A DNA stretch of 20,722 nucleotides from an uncultured Oscillospiraceae bacterium (GCA_934553255.1 CAKTEZ010000027.1:1-20722), one strand, 5' to 3'; positions 14,107-20,722 are shown, counted from the stretch's first letter. Notes: a model not told the origin generated them from the sequence alone. Program-made: numbers and translations.

Positions 14107-14985
14107 TCACACTTTCTCCGGCACATACTTGCCGAGCAGACCCGCGGGCTTGACGAGCAGGACCACGATCAGAACCGCGAAAACGATGGCGTTGGAAAGG
14201 TTCGTGGAGATGTACGCCTTCGCCATCGCCTCGATAACGCCGAGCAGCAGCCCGCCGAGGAACGCGCCGGGGATGGAACCGATGCCGCCGAACACGGCGG
14301 CGGTAAACGCCTTGATGCCGGGCATGGAGCCGGTGGTGGGCATCAGGGATGTATTGAACGAGCAGAGCAGCACGCCCGCGATCGCCGCGAGCGCGGAGCC
14401 GATGGCGAAGGTCGCGGAGATGGTCGCGTTGACATTGATGCCCATGAGCTGGGCGGCGGCCTTATCCTCCGAGCAGGCGCGCATGGCCTTGCCCATCTTG
14501 CTCTTGCTGACGAACAGCGTCAGCGCGATCATAATGACGATGCAGGCGGCGATGGTAAGGATCGAGATGTAGGAGATCGAGAGCTGCCCGTCGAACAGGC
14601 TCGCCGTTCCCTCGACCACCGACGGATAGGTCTTGGCCGCCGCCTTCCAGATCAGAAGCGCGGAGTTCTGGAGAAAATAACTCACGCCGATGGCGGTGAT
14701 GAGTACGGCAAGGCTGGGCGCGGAGCGCAGCGGCTTATACGCCAGTCGTTCAATGACGATGCCGAGGAGCGTACAGACGACGACGGCCAGCAATACCGCC
14801 ACGATATTCGGCAGGCCGAGGTAAAGCATGGCGCAGAAGGAGATGTAGCCGCCGATCATGATGACATCGCCGTGGGCGAAGTTCAGCATTTTGGCGATGC
14901 CGTAGACCATCGTGTAGCCGAGCGCGATGATAGCGTACACGCTGCCGAGACTAATGCCGCTGATGAGGTAGGATAAAAATTCCAT
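14107..14985 (-). CDS. livH: Branched-chain amino acid ABC transporter, permease LivH
   Basis: A 292-residue inner-membrane permease of the LivH type. It opens with the classic LISGISLGSVYAIIALGYTMVYGI, followed by LNFAHGDVIMIGGYI, and ends with LLGVIEAMAKAYIS...LLVKPAGLLG. The EAA-like loop is RACSEDKAAAQLMGINV. ATG 14985 is chosen for its AGAGGTGT ribosome site. The longer frame to 15069 adds Cys-rich non-family sequence. It forms the membrane pore with LivM. A 171-base gap with a hairpin separates it from livJ. Confidence 0.94.
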   Translation of the reverse strand: MEFLSYLISGISLGSVYAIIALGYTMVYGIAKMLNFAHGDVIMIGGYISFCAMLYLGLPNIVAVLLAVVVCTLLGIVIERLAYKPLRSAPSLAVLITAIGVSYFLQNSALLIWKAAAKTYPSVVEGTASLFDGQLSISYISILTIAACIVIMIALTLFVSKSKMGKAMRACSEDKAAAQLMGINVNATISATFAIGSALAAIAGVLLCSFNTSLMPTTGSMPGIKAFTAAVFGGIGSIPGAFLGGLLLGVIEAMAKAYISTNLSNAIVFAVLIVVLLVKPAGLLGKYVPEKV

Positions 14986-15081
14986 AGAAAAGACACCTCT
15001 TTTTCCGATCTGTTTTCTGTGGCAGAAACAAGGGCAGACAACACCGGCTCCTGCCGTCGTTTCCGCCATAGAATGAGCCGA

Positions 15082-15111
15082 AGCCGTCGGGAGCCTGCGC
15101 TCCCGACAGCT
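15082..15111 (-). terminator. Intercistronic hairpin between livJ and livH
   Basis: A perfect 9-bp stem GTCGGGAGC/GCTCCCGAC (15086-15094 with 15099-15107) with a 4-base loop. It is extended by three more pairs (15082-15084 with 15109-15111) beyond one mismatch. There is no T tract on the minus strand, so it more likely stabilises the livJ message or attenuates read-through than terminates fully. This fits the need for excess binding protein. Confidence 0.6.
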
Positions 15112-15156
15112 GGGGCCCGAATTGAGAGAGAATAGGCGGTTTTTGCTTGGGGTCGT

Positions 15157-16350
15157 TTACTTCATGACATATTCGCCGTTTTCGATGACGGCGGCGAGAG
15201 GCGCCTTGGAGACCTCGCCCTCGGCGTTCCAGGTCATCGCCTTACCGGTGAGACCGTCCACGCTGAGGCTGGGCATCACGGAGATGAGGGCCTCGCAGAT
15301 GTCGGCGGCGCTCATATCGGCGGTGCAGCCGGCCTTCTCGAGCGCGGCCTTGACGATGTAAACACCGTCATAGGCGTCGGCAGCGAACTGGTTGGGTTCC
15401 ACGCCGAACTTCTCGGTGTAGGTCTTGACGAAGCTCTGGGTGGCAGCGTCCTCGGAGTTGACGGAGAACGGGGTCAGGAGCATAACGCCCTCGGCGAGGG
15501 AGGCGTCAAAGTTTTCCATGGTGAGGATGCCGTCCATGCCGTCCACGCCGAAGAAGGTGGGCGCATAGCCCATGGCCTTTGCCTGACCGAGAATGACGGA
15601 GGCGGGCTGGTAGTAGATGGGGAGGAACACGAGGTCGGCGCCGGCGTTCTTGGCGGCGGTGAGCTGGACATTGAAGTCGGTGGAGGTGGCCTCGGTGAAG
15701 GTGGTCTCATTGACGACCTCAAACGCGTCCTTGGCGGCGGCTTCCTTCACGAAGGTGTCGCGGATGCCCTGAGAATAGGCATCGTCGTTGCGGTAGATGA
15801 CGGCGACCTTTGCGCCGGGCATATTCTCAGCGATGTAGTCCGCAGCGCCCGTACCCTGGTTGGGGTCGGTGAAGCAGACCTGGAAAACATTGTCCTTGTC
15901 CTTGGTCACATCGGGGGAGGAGGCGGACGGAGTCAGCATGAATACGCGGTCCGCGTTCGTCTGGTCGGAAACGGTGAGGGACGCGCCGGTGGTGGTGGGG
16001 CCGACGAGGACCTGCATGCCGTCGTCGAGCATGGTGTTGTAGGCGTTGAGCGCCTTCTCGCCATCGGCCTCATCGTCCTGCTTGAGGAAGGTGAACTTGA
16101 TCGTGGAGTCGCTGGCGTTGATCTCCTCCACGGCAAGCTCAGCGCCCTGAACGACGGCCTGGCCGTAGATGGCGGCGCTGCCGGTCAGCGGGCCGCAGGA
16201 GCCGAGAACAAAGGTCTGGACTTCCGCGCCGGACTGATCGCCGGAGTTGTCCGCGTCGGGAGTGCTGGGGGTGTCGGCCTTCTGGCCGCAGGCTGCCATG
16301 GTAAATACCATCGCGGCCGCCATGAACATGGCTGCAAATTTCTTCTTCAT
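15157..16350 (-). CDS. livJ: Branched-chain amino acid ABC transporter, substrate-binding lipoprotein
   Basis: A 397-residue extracellular lipoprotein. The signal peptide MKKKFAAMFMAAAMVF ends in the lipobox MAAC with lipid-modified C21, followed by an acidic, Thr/Ser-rich linker to about residue 45. The type I periplasmic-binding fold follows (VLGSCGPLTGSAAIYGQ, GPTTTGASLTVSDQ, FFGVDGMDGI). It captures Leu/Ile/Val or a related amino acid and delivers it to LivHM; exact specificity cannot be read from the sequence. The ATG follows AAGGAG by 8 bases. First gene of the liv operon. Confidence 0.93.
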   Translation of the reverse strand: MKKKFAAMFMAAAMVFTMAACGQKADTPSTPDADNSGDQSGAEVQTFVLGSCGPLTGSAAIYGQAVVQGAELAVEEINASDSTIKFTFLKQDDEADGEKALNAYNTMLDDGMQVLVGPTTTGASLTVSDQTNADRVFMLTPSASSPDVTKDKDNVFQVCFTDPNQGTGAADYIAENMPGAKVAVIYRNDDAYSQGIRDTFVKEAAAKDAFEVVNETTFTEATSTDFNVQLTAAKNAGADLVFLPIYYQPASVILGQAKAMGYAPTFFGVDGMDGILTMENFDASLAEGVMLLTPFSVNSEDAATQSFVKTYTEKFGVEPNQFAADAYDGVYIVKAALEKAGCTADMSAADICEALISVMPSLSVDGLTGKAMTWNAEGEVSKAPLAAVIENGEYVMK

Positions 16351-16395
16351 TTTGTGTTCTCCTTTTCCATAAAAATTTTGTGAATGATGTTGTTA

Positions 16396-16401
16396 TTTAT
16401 A
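16396..16401 (-). promoter_or_regulatory. Possible -10 element of livJ
   Basis: TATAAA on the minus strand lies between the upstream gene's terminator and livJ and would give a leader of about 40 bases. The -35 position falls inside the terminator stem and reads AAGTCG, a poor match, so this promoter is weak, activator-dependent, or wrongly placed. Confidence 0.35.
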
Positions 16402-16402
16402 C

Positions 16403-16438
16403 AAAAAAGCGACCCCGCCGACTTGGCGAAATCGCTTT
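16403..16438 (-). terminator. Terminator of the small Cys-rich protein gene
   Basis: On the minus strand AAAGCGA...TCGCTTT (7 bp, 16406-16412 with 16432-16438) and an inner CGCC/GGCG stem, followed by a run of six T (16403-16408). It begins 17 bases after the stop of the gene at 16455. It could also act as an attenuator for read-through into livJ. Confidence 0.82.
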
Positions 16439-16454
16439 GCTGTACCGAATCAAA

Positions 16455-16697
16455 TCAATACGAACGCTCGCGTTTTCCCAAGTGCGGCAAATGAACGAAA
16501 ACCAGAATGCCCAGAATAGACAGCGCCCAAACGTGCAGACCGCAAATGGACAGGCAAAGCAGAATGGACGCCGCGGCAGCAGCGTCCATCATAATAATGC
16601 CCATCATGCCGTTGGCGCAGGAGGAGAACGCCTCTGCACAGGCGACAGCGGCAACACAAGCACCGTTATTCTTTTTTGTATCAGCAAAACGGAACAT
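16455..16697 (-). CDS. Hypothetical small Cys-rich membrane protein
   Basis: An 80-residue protein I do not recognise. A short polar N-terminus (MFRFADTKKNNG) is followed by a small-residue, cysteine-rich segment (ACVAAVACAEAFSSC). A methionine-rich stretch (NGMMGIIMMD) comes next, then one or two hydrophobic segments (about 38-70), and a basic C-terminus (GKRERSY). It has four cysteines, the last (C52) inside the hydrophobic region. ATG 16697 follows GAGGAG by 10 bases; an in-frame ATG at 16715 overlaps that site. It has its own sigma-A promoter and terminator, the best evidence that it is real. Base composition is less GC-rich than its neighbours. No function is proposed. Confidence 0.68.
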   Translation of the reverse strand: MFRFADTKKNNGACVAAVACAEAFSSCANGMMGIIMMDAAAAASILLCLSICGLHVWALSILGILVFVHLPHLGKRERSY

Positions 16698-16739
16698 TGT
16701 ATTAGAACTCCTCATGTATCTGTCATATTTGATGGTGTT

Positions 16740-16768
16740 ATTGTAGCGCGCGGGACCGTATTCGTCAA
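16740..16768 (-). promoter_or_regulatory. Sigma-A promoter of the small Cys-rich gene
   Basis: On the minus strand TTGACG (16763-16768), a 17-base spacer and TACAAT (16740-16745). The start site is near 16733 with a leader of about 36 bases. Confidence 0.8.
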
Positions 16769-16819
16769 GAGGGCAAATTTGATAAAATATACAACGTCAG
16801 AAAATAGCCTGTTGTCACA

Positions 16820-16922
16820 TTGTACAATTTCAGCCGAAAAAGGTCAGCATTTGGCACAAAGTGGAAGCGGCATGGAGGGGGACGAAATACGGCTTGCAAA
16901 TGTGCGCGACATTTGGTACAAT
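16820..16922. repeat. Related TTG..CAA elements upstream of the NifU-like gene
   Basis: TTGTACAA (16820-16827), CATTTGGCACAAA (16848-16860) and CATTTGGTACAAT (16910-16922) share a near-palindromic pattern. The last overlaps the -10 box. They could be operator sites for a repressor; AT-rich chance similarity is also possible. The rest of the 289-base gap between the two divergent genes holds their promoters. Confidence 0.4.
16894..16922 (+). promoter_or_regulatory. Sigma-A promoter of the NifU-like/GGGtGRT operon
   Basis: TTGCAA (16894-16899), a 17-base spacer and TACAAT (16917-16922). The start site is near 16929, giving a leader of about 58 bases. Confidence 0.8.
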
Positions 16923-16936
16923 GCGGGTAGTCCATC

Positions 16937-16964
16937 AGAAGTCTGTCCGCCGCGGCAGGCTTCT
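16937..16964 (+). promoter_or_regulatory. Leader hairpin before the NifU-like gene
   Basis: AGAAGTCTG (16937-16945) pairs with CAGGCTTCT (16956-16964), nine pairs including one wobble, around a 10-base GC-rich loop. It lies in the 5' leader, just ahead of the AAAGGA ribosome site. No T run follows, so it may affect stability or translation rather than termination. Confidence 0.5.
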
Positions 16965-16986
16965 ATAATAAGAAAGGAAGATCACC

Positions 16987-17679
16987 ATGATTTACACGAC
17001 CGAAGTTCAGCATATGTGTCCGGTCGCCAAGGGCGCATATCACGGTCCCGCCCCCATTCCCGAGGAGGGCAAGTGGGTGCAGGCCAAGCAGCTTTCCGAC
17101 ATCTCCGGCTTTACCCACGGCATCGGCTGGTGCGCTCCCCAGCAGGGCGCGTGCAAGCTGACGCTCAATGTGAAGGAGGGCGTCATTCAGGAGGCGCTGG
17201 TCGAGACCATCGGCTGCTCCGGCATGACCCACTCCGCCGCCATGGCCTCCGAGATCCTCATCGGCAAGACCATTCTTGAGGCGCTCAACACCGACCTCGT
17301 GTGCGACGCCATCAACACCGCCATGCGCGAGCTGTTCCTCCAGATCGTCTACGGCCGCACCCAGTCCGCCTTCTCCGAGGACGGCCTCGCCGTCGGCGCG
17401 TCCCTCGAGGACCTCGGCAAGGGTCTGCGCAGCCAGATCGGCACGATGTTCGGCACCGTCGCCAAGGGCCCGCGCTACCTCGAAATGGCCGAGGGCTACT
17501 GCACCAGAATGGCGCTCAACGCGCAGGACGAGATCATCGGCTATGAGTTCGTCAACCTCGGCAAGATGATGGACTTCATCAAGAAGGGCGACGATGCCAA
17601 CACGGCGATGGAAAAGGCCCGCGGCCACTACGGTCAGTGGGACAGCGCCGCGAAGTACATCGACCCGCGTCAGGAATAA
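16987..17679 (+). CDS. NifU-like iron-sulfur cluster assembly scaffold protein
   Basis: A 230-residue protein of the NifU/IscU N-terminal-like family. Cysteines are at C11, C49 and C56 (GWCAPQQGAC), C77 in ETIGCSGMTHSAA, and C106; the GCSG block corresponds to the scaffold signature. It is longer than IscU (about 130 residues), with an extra N-terminal segment and a C-terminal region (DIIGYEF-like repeats and GHYGQWDSAAKYIDP). The family name implies that it holds nascent Fe-S clusters; whether it is a general scaffold or serves only its partner is unknown. The ATG follows AAAGGA. It lies 18 bases upstream of the GGGtGRT gene, its constant companion, with no cysteine desulfurase beside it. 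Confidence 0.87.
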   Translation: MIYTTEVQHMCPVAKGAYHGPAPIPEEGKWVQAKQLSDISGFTHGIGWCAPQQGACKLTLNVKEGVIQEALVETIGCSGMTHSAAMASEILIGKTILEALNTDLVCDAINTAMRELFLQIVYGRTQSAFSEDGLAVGASLEDLGKGLRSQIGTMFGTVAKGPRYLEMAEGYCTRMALNAQDEIIGYEFVNLGKMMDFIKKGDDANTAMEKARGHYGQWDSAAKYIDPRQE

Positions 17680-17697
17680 GGAAGGGAGGACGAAAAA

Positions 17698-18696
17698 ATG
17701 GCTTTGTTTGAAAACTACGAGAGAAGGATCGACAAGATCAACGGCGTCCTCGCGCAGTACGGCATCAAGAGCGTGGAGGAGTGCCGCGAGATCTGCCAGG
17801 CGAAGGGCTTCGATCCCTATGAGATCGTCAAGGGCATTCAGCCCATCTGCTTTGAAAACGCCTGCTGGGCGTACACCGTGGGCGCGGCTATCGCGCTCAA
17901 GGCGGGCGTGAAGTCCGCCGCCGAAGCCGCGAAGCTGATCGGCGTCGGCCTGCAGTCCTTCTGCATCGACGGCTCCGTCGCCGAGGACCGCAAGGTCGGC
18001 CTTGGTCACGGCAACCTCGGCGCAATGCTGCTCAGCGACGAGAGCAAGTGCTTTGCCTTCCTCGCCGGTCACGAGTCCTTTGCCGCCGCCGAGGGCGCCA
18101 TCGGCATCGTCAAGAACGCCAACAAGGCCCGCAAGGAGCCGCTGCGCGTCATTCTCAACGGTCTCGGCAAGGACGCGGCGCAGATCATCAGCCGCATCAA
18201 CGGCTTCACCTATGTCCAGACCCAGTTCGACTACTTCACCGGCAAGCTGAACATCGTGCGCGAGATCCGCTACAGCGAGGGCGAGCGCGCGAATGTGCGC
18301 TGCTACGGCGCGGACGATGTGCGCGAGGGCGTAGCCATCATGCACGCCGAGGGCGTGGATGTTTCCATCACCGGCAACTCCACCAACCCCACCCGCTTCC
18401 AGCATCCCGTCGCCGGCACCTATAAGAAGGAGTGCATCGAGCAGGGCAAGAAGTACTTCTCCGTCGCCTCCGGCGGCGGCACGGGCCGCACCCTGCACCC
18501 CGACAACATGGCCGCCGGTCCCGCCAGCTACGGCATGACCGACACCATGGGCCGTATGCATTCCGACGCCCAGTTCGCCGGCTCCTCCTCCGTGCCCGCG
18601 CACGTGGAGATGATGGGCTTCCTCGGCATGGGCAACAACCCGATGGTCGGCGCGACCGTCGCGGTGGCCGTCGCCGTGGCAGAGAGCCTGAAGTAA
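17698..18696 (+). CDS. GGGtGRT family protein
   Basis: A 332-residue protein of the family named for its motif GGGTGRT (residues 259-265), here within ASGGGTGRTLHPDNMAAGP. It has several cysteines (C33, C51, C56, C89, C118, C202, C246), glycine-rich stretches (GLGHGNLGAMLLS) and no signal peptide or membrane segment except a small-residue C-terminus. ATG 17698 follows GGGAGG. It is nearly always paired with the NifU-like scaffold protein and forms a two-gene operon with it here, so it may be the recipient of, or work with, an Fe-S cluster. Function is not established. A very strong terminator follows. Confidence 0.9.
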   Translation: MALFENYERRIDKINGVLAQYGIKSVEECREICQAKGFDPYEIVKGIQPICFENACWAYTVGAAIALKAGVKSAAEAAKLIGVGLQSFCIDGSVAEDRKVGLGHGNLGAMLLSDESKCFAFLAGHESFAAAEGAIGIVKNANKARKEPLRVILNGLGKDAAQIISRINGFTYVQTQFDYFTGKLNIVREIRYSEGERANVRCYGADDVREGVAIMHAEGVDVSITGNSTNPTRFQHPVAGTYKKECIEQGKKYFSVASGGGTGRTLHPDNMAAGPASYGMTDTMGRMHSDAQFAGSSSVPAHVEMMGFLGMGNNPMVGATVAVAVAVAESLK

Positions 18697-18714
18697 GCAT
18701 TTCCCCCGCATACG

Positions 18715-18749
18715 AAAAAGCTTCCGACCGTGCGTCGGAAGCTTTTTTT
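18715..18749 (+). terminator. Intrinsic terminator after the GGGtGRT gene
   Basis: A 14-bp stem (18715-18728 with 18734-18747), a CGTGC loop and a run of seven T (18743-18749). It starts 19 bases after the stop codon. It is the most canonical terminator in the window and separates the operon from the phage-like pair. Confidence 0.95.
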
Positions 18750-18845
18750 GCGAGGAGCCGAGGAAGTGGCACAGAAATGTGCAACAAGGGTCGGCGTTCT
18801 GCCTATTCTTTAGAAACGCAAAGGAGGAATCGGGGGAACAAAAGG

Positions 18846-19136
18846 ATGGAGGATATGCGGGCCGATCTGGCGGAGGTGCGCTCGCACGGGAAAAGCAACA
18901 CGCGCCGGTTGGATGAGGCGGAAAAGAGGCTCAACGACCTGAAGGAGCTGACGACCTCGGTGAAAATACTGGCGCTGCGGCAGGAGCGCGTGGAGAGCGA
19001 TGTGCGGGAGATCAAGGCCGATGTGAAGGAATTGGCGGCAAAGCCCGCGCGGCGCTGGGAGGGCGCGGTGGAAAAGCTGCTCTCGGCGCTGGCGGGCGCC
19101 TTCATGGCGTGGCTGCTGACAGGAGCGGTATCATGA
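18846..19136 (+). CDS. XhlA-like coiled-coil membrane-anchored protein
   Basis: A 96-residue protein. Residues 1-66 are charged and heptad-like (DLAEVRSHGKSNTRRLDEAE, then VESDVREIKADVKEL), consistent with a coiled coil. They are followed by a basic patch (KPARRWE) and one C-terminal membrane segment (about 76-95). This is the layout of hemolysin XhlA-type phage proteins, which act with holins; the similarity is architectural and I could not confirm it. The ATG at 18846 is preceded by GGGGG at 9 bases; a stronger AAGGAGG lies 18 bases upstream with no usable start. Its stop overlaps the next gene as ATGA. No clear promoter was found. Confidence 0.66.
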   Translation: MEDMRADLAEVRSHGKSNTRRLDEAEKRLNDLKELTTSVKILALRQERVESDVREIKADVKELAAKPARRWEGAVEKLLSALAGAFMAWLLTGAVS

Positions 19137-19477
19137 GGGCGGCATTTCTTGCGGCGCTGTTGGGCGCGGCGGGCGGCTTTCTGCTTGGACGCGGCACACG
19201 GCGCGGCGGGCGCACGATGACGCAGGCAAGAGCCATGGGCGTGACGCGCCGCCTTTATGTAGTGACGCTTTGGGGATGCATCGCGTGGATCAGCGCGTCG
19301 TACCTGATGGCGGGCTATGCGTTGGTGGCGTTGGGGCAGGTCTATACGCTCGCCGAGCTGAGCAAGCCCGCGCTGTCGGCGCTGACGGTAACGCTGGGCA
19401 GCAAGGTGCTGAGCAACATCTTCGAACACAATGACAGCGCGGTGTTCGGCAGGAGCCGCGATGTGGACGCAGAATGA
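19133..19477 (+). CDS. Small membrane protein, possible holin partner
   Basis: A 114-residue protein with a hydrophobic N-terminus (MRAAFLAALLGAAGGFLLG), a basic loop (RGTRRGGR), a second hydrophobic region (about 42-72) and a polar C-terminal part ending FEHNDSAVFGRSRDVDAE. It overlaps the XhlA-like gene by four bases (ATGA) and has an AGGAG site. Such pairs are seen in phage lysis or tail regions, but no lysin, phage structural gene or integrase is in the window. It is either a domesticated phage remnant or an unrelated small membrane pair. The stop codon lies inside the arm of the following terminator. Confidence 0.62.
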   Translation: MRAAFLAALLGAAGGFLLGRGTRRGGRTMTQARAMGVTRRLYVVTLWGCIAWISASYLMAGYALVALGQVYTLAELSKPALSALTVTLGSKVLSNIFEHNDSAVFGRSRDVDAE

Positions 19478-19508
19478 AAAGAGGACGGCGGCGCCGTCCT
19501 CTTTTCAT
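19474..19508. terminator. Bidirectional terminator between the phage-like pair and gltD
   Basis: A perfect 16-bp inverted repeat (19474-19489 with 19493-19508), loop GGC, located between convergent genes. The left arm includes the stop codon of the upstream gene. Arms end in CTTTTCAT on both strands. Confidence 0.9.
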
Positions 19509-19525
19509 ATGGAAATTGATGTATG

Positions 19526-20722
19526 TTACTTTTGGGAAAGGGCTTCGTCGATGCTCTTCGCGCCGAGCTTGCCCGCGCCCATGGCAAGAATGACGGTGGC
19601 CGCGCCGGTGACGGCGTCGCCGCCCGCGTACACGCCGGCGTGGGAGGTCAGACCCTCCTCGTTGACCACGATGCCGCCCTTGCGGTTGACCTCAAGGCCC
19701 GGGGTGGTGTTCTTGATGAGAGGGTTGGGGGTGGTGCCGAGCGCCATGATGACGCAGTCCACCGGAAGATCGAACTCGCTGCCGACCTTTTCGACGGGAC
19801 GGCGGCGGCCGGAGGCGTCCGGCTCGCCCAGCTCCATTTCGATGCAGGTGACGGAGGAAACATAGCCCTTGTCGTCGCCGTTGATGCGGACGGGGTTGTT
19901 GAGGGTCTTAAAGACGATGCCCTCCTCCTCGGCGTGTTCGACCTCCTCATGACGGGCGGGCAGCTCCTCCATGCCGCGGCGGTAGACGATGTACACATCC
20001 GCGCCGAGACGCTTGGAGCAGCGCGCCGCGTCCATAGCGACATTGCCGCCACCGACGACGGCGACTTTCTTGCCCGCGAGCGGCATGATGGGCGTATCGG
20101 CGTTTTCCTTATAGGCCTTCATCAGGTTGATGCGGGTGAGGAACTCGTTGGCGGAATACACGCCGCAGAGGTTCTCGCCGGGGATGTGCATGAACATCGG
20201 CAGGCCCGCGCCGGAGCCGATGAACACGGCCTCAAAGCCGTACTGGCTCATCAGCTCGTCAATGGACACAACGCGGCCGATGACCATGTTCGTCTCGACC
20301 TTGACGCCGAGCGCCTTGAGGCCGTCCACTTCCTTCTGAACGATGGCCTTGGGAAGTCTGAACTCGGGAATGCCGTAGACCAGAACGCCGCCGGCAAGGT
20401 GCAGCGCCTCGAACACGGTAACATCGTAGCCCTTCTTGGCGAGGTCGCCCGCACAGGTCAGGCCGCTGGGGCCGGAGCCGATCACGGCGACCTTATGGCC
20501 GTTGGGGGCGGGCTTGGCGGGCGCTTCGCTGACGTTGGCGTTGTGCCAGTCGGCGACAAAGCGCTCGAGACGGCCGATTCCGACCGGTTCGCCCTTGATG
20601 CCGCGGACGCACTTGCTCTCGCACTGGGTCTCCTGCGGGCAGACGCGGCCGCAGACGGCGGGCAGAGAGGAGGTCTCGTGGATGACCTGATAGGCGCCCT
20701 CGTAGTCCTTCTCGGTGATCTT
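19526..20722 (-). CDS. GltD/NfnB-type NAD(P)-dependent flavoprotein, 5' part missing
   Basis: The C-terminal 398 residues of a protein of about 460. At the window edge lies a ferredoxin-like [4Fe-4S] domain (CGRVCPQETQCESKC). Then come the FAD-binding motif VAVIGSGPSGLTCAGDLAKK, VFEALHLAGGVLVYGIPEFRLPK, the NAD(P)-binding motif KKVAVVGGGNVAMDAAR, and the C-terminal YAGGDAVTGAATVILAMGAGK. This is the small subunit fold of glutamate synthase, shared with NfnB of the bifurcating NADH-dependent ferredoxin:NADP oxidoreductase and with single-subunit GltA. These cannot be separated without the next gene upstream. A GTG at 20485 is not the start, because the frame and Fe-S motif continue. Confidence 0.92.
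   Translation of the reverse strand, partial: KITEKDYEGAYQVIHETSSLPAVCGRVCPQETQCESKCVRGIKGEPVGIGRLERFVADWHNANVSEAPAKPAPNGHKVAVIGSGPSGLTCAGDLAKKGYDVTVFEALHLAGGVLVYGIPEFRLPKAIVQKEVDGLKALGVKVETNMVIGRVVSIDELMSQYGFEAVFIGSGAGLPMFMHIPGENLCGVYSANEFLTRINLMKAYKENADTPIMPLAGKKVAVVGGGNVAMDAARCSKRLGADVYIVYRRGMEELPARHEEVEHAEEEGIVFKTLNNPVRINGDDKGYVSSVTCIEMELGEPDASGRRRPVEKVGSEFDLPVDCVIMALGTTPNPLIKNTTPGLEVNRKGGIVVNEEGLTSHAGVYAGGDAVTGAATVILAMGAGKLGAKSIDEALSQK

Noticed and set aside
12990..14976. Long plus-strand frames opposite livM and livH
   Set aside because: They are rich in His/Arg/Asp/Glu with no domain; the minus-strand permeases are clear family members.
16380..17279. A 299-codon plus-strand frame crossing the NifU-like gene start
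   Set aside because: It spans an intergenic region and overlaps the real gene out of frame; the part after 16987 is a shadow.
19526..20485. A complete 319-residue oxidoreductase starting at GTG 20485
   Set aside because: The frame continues to the window edge and encodes the family's N-terminal cysteine motif; the GTG is an internal valine of the FAD-binding motif.

Overview
The window comes from a GC-rich, spore-forming member of the Clostridia, most likely of the Oscillospiraceae type (inference). It carries spmA/spmB, an alpha/beta-type small acid-soluble spore protein, a Clostridia-type selenium gene set, AGGAGG-like ribosome sites and several clean sigma-A promoters with 17-base spacers. 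Genes are packed in short operons separated by long perfect hairpin terminators, many of them bidirectional. No tRNA, rRNA, CRISPR array, transposase or integrase was seen.

Layout, left to right. (1) 1-1370: a strong leftward promoter drives a structured transcript that leaves the window; a sigma-E-like promoter then precedes spmA-spmB. (2) 1434-4116, minus strand: argS and the 23S rRNA methyltransferase rlmA. (3) 4260-5909: an ACT-domain protein and its usual partner, a UPF0210 protein, divergent from rlmA across a 13-bp dyad. (4) 6000-11018: a selenium locus made of yedE plus a TusA-like protein, an EF2568-type cysteine desulfurase plus a DUF3343 protein, a divergent LysR regulator, and selD. 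selD is itself a selenoprotein gene: an in-frame UGA at 10023-10025 sits exactly at the catalytic Cys/Sec position and is followed by a SECIS-like hairpin, so a plain ORF call loses the first 36 codons. (5) 11174-11371: a spore protein gene. (6) 11449-16350, minus strand: a complete branched-chain amino acid ABC transporter, livJ-livH-livM-livG-livF. (7) 16455-16697, minus strand: an orphan small Cys-rich membrane protein with its own promoter and terminator. (8) 16987-18696: a NifU-like Fe-S scaffold protein and a GGGtGRT protein, a conserved but poorly understood pair. (9) 18846-19477: two small membrane proteins resembling a phage XhlA/holin pair. (10) 19526 to the right edge, minus strand: the C-terminal 398 residues of a GltD/NfnB-type flavoprotein.

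The selenium locus is the functional centre. YedE probably imports a selenium or sulfur species. The TusA-like and DUF3343 proteins are candidate carriers of persulfide or perselenide, the desulfurase mobilises S or Se from cysteine or selenocysteine, and SelD makes selenophosphate. A selenoprotein SelD implies that the host also has selA, selB and selC elsewhere. Other parts worth follow-up are the GGGtGRT/NifU-like pair, the ACT/UPF0210 pair with its shared dyad, the small Cys-rich protein, and the structured RNA at the left edge.
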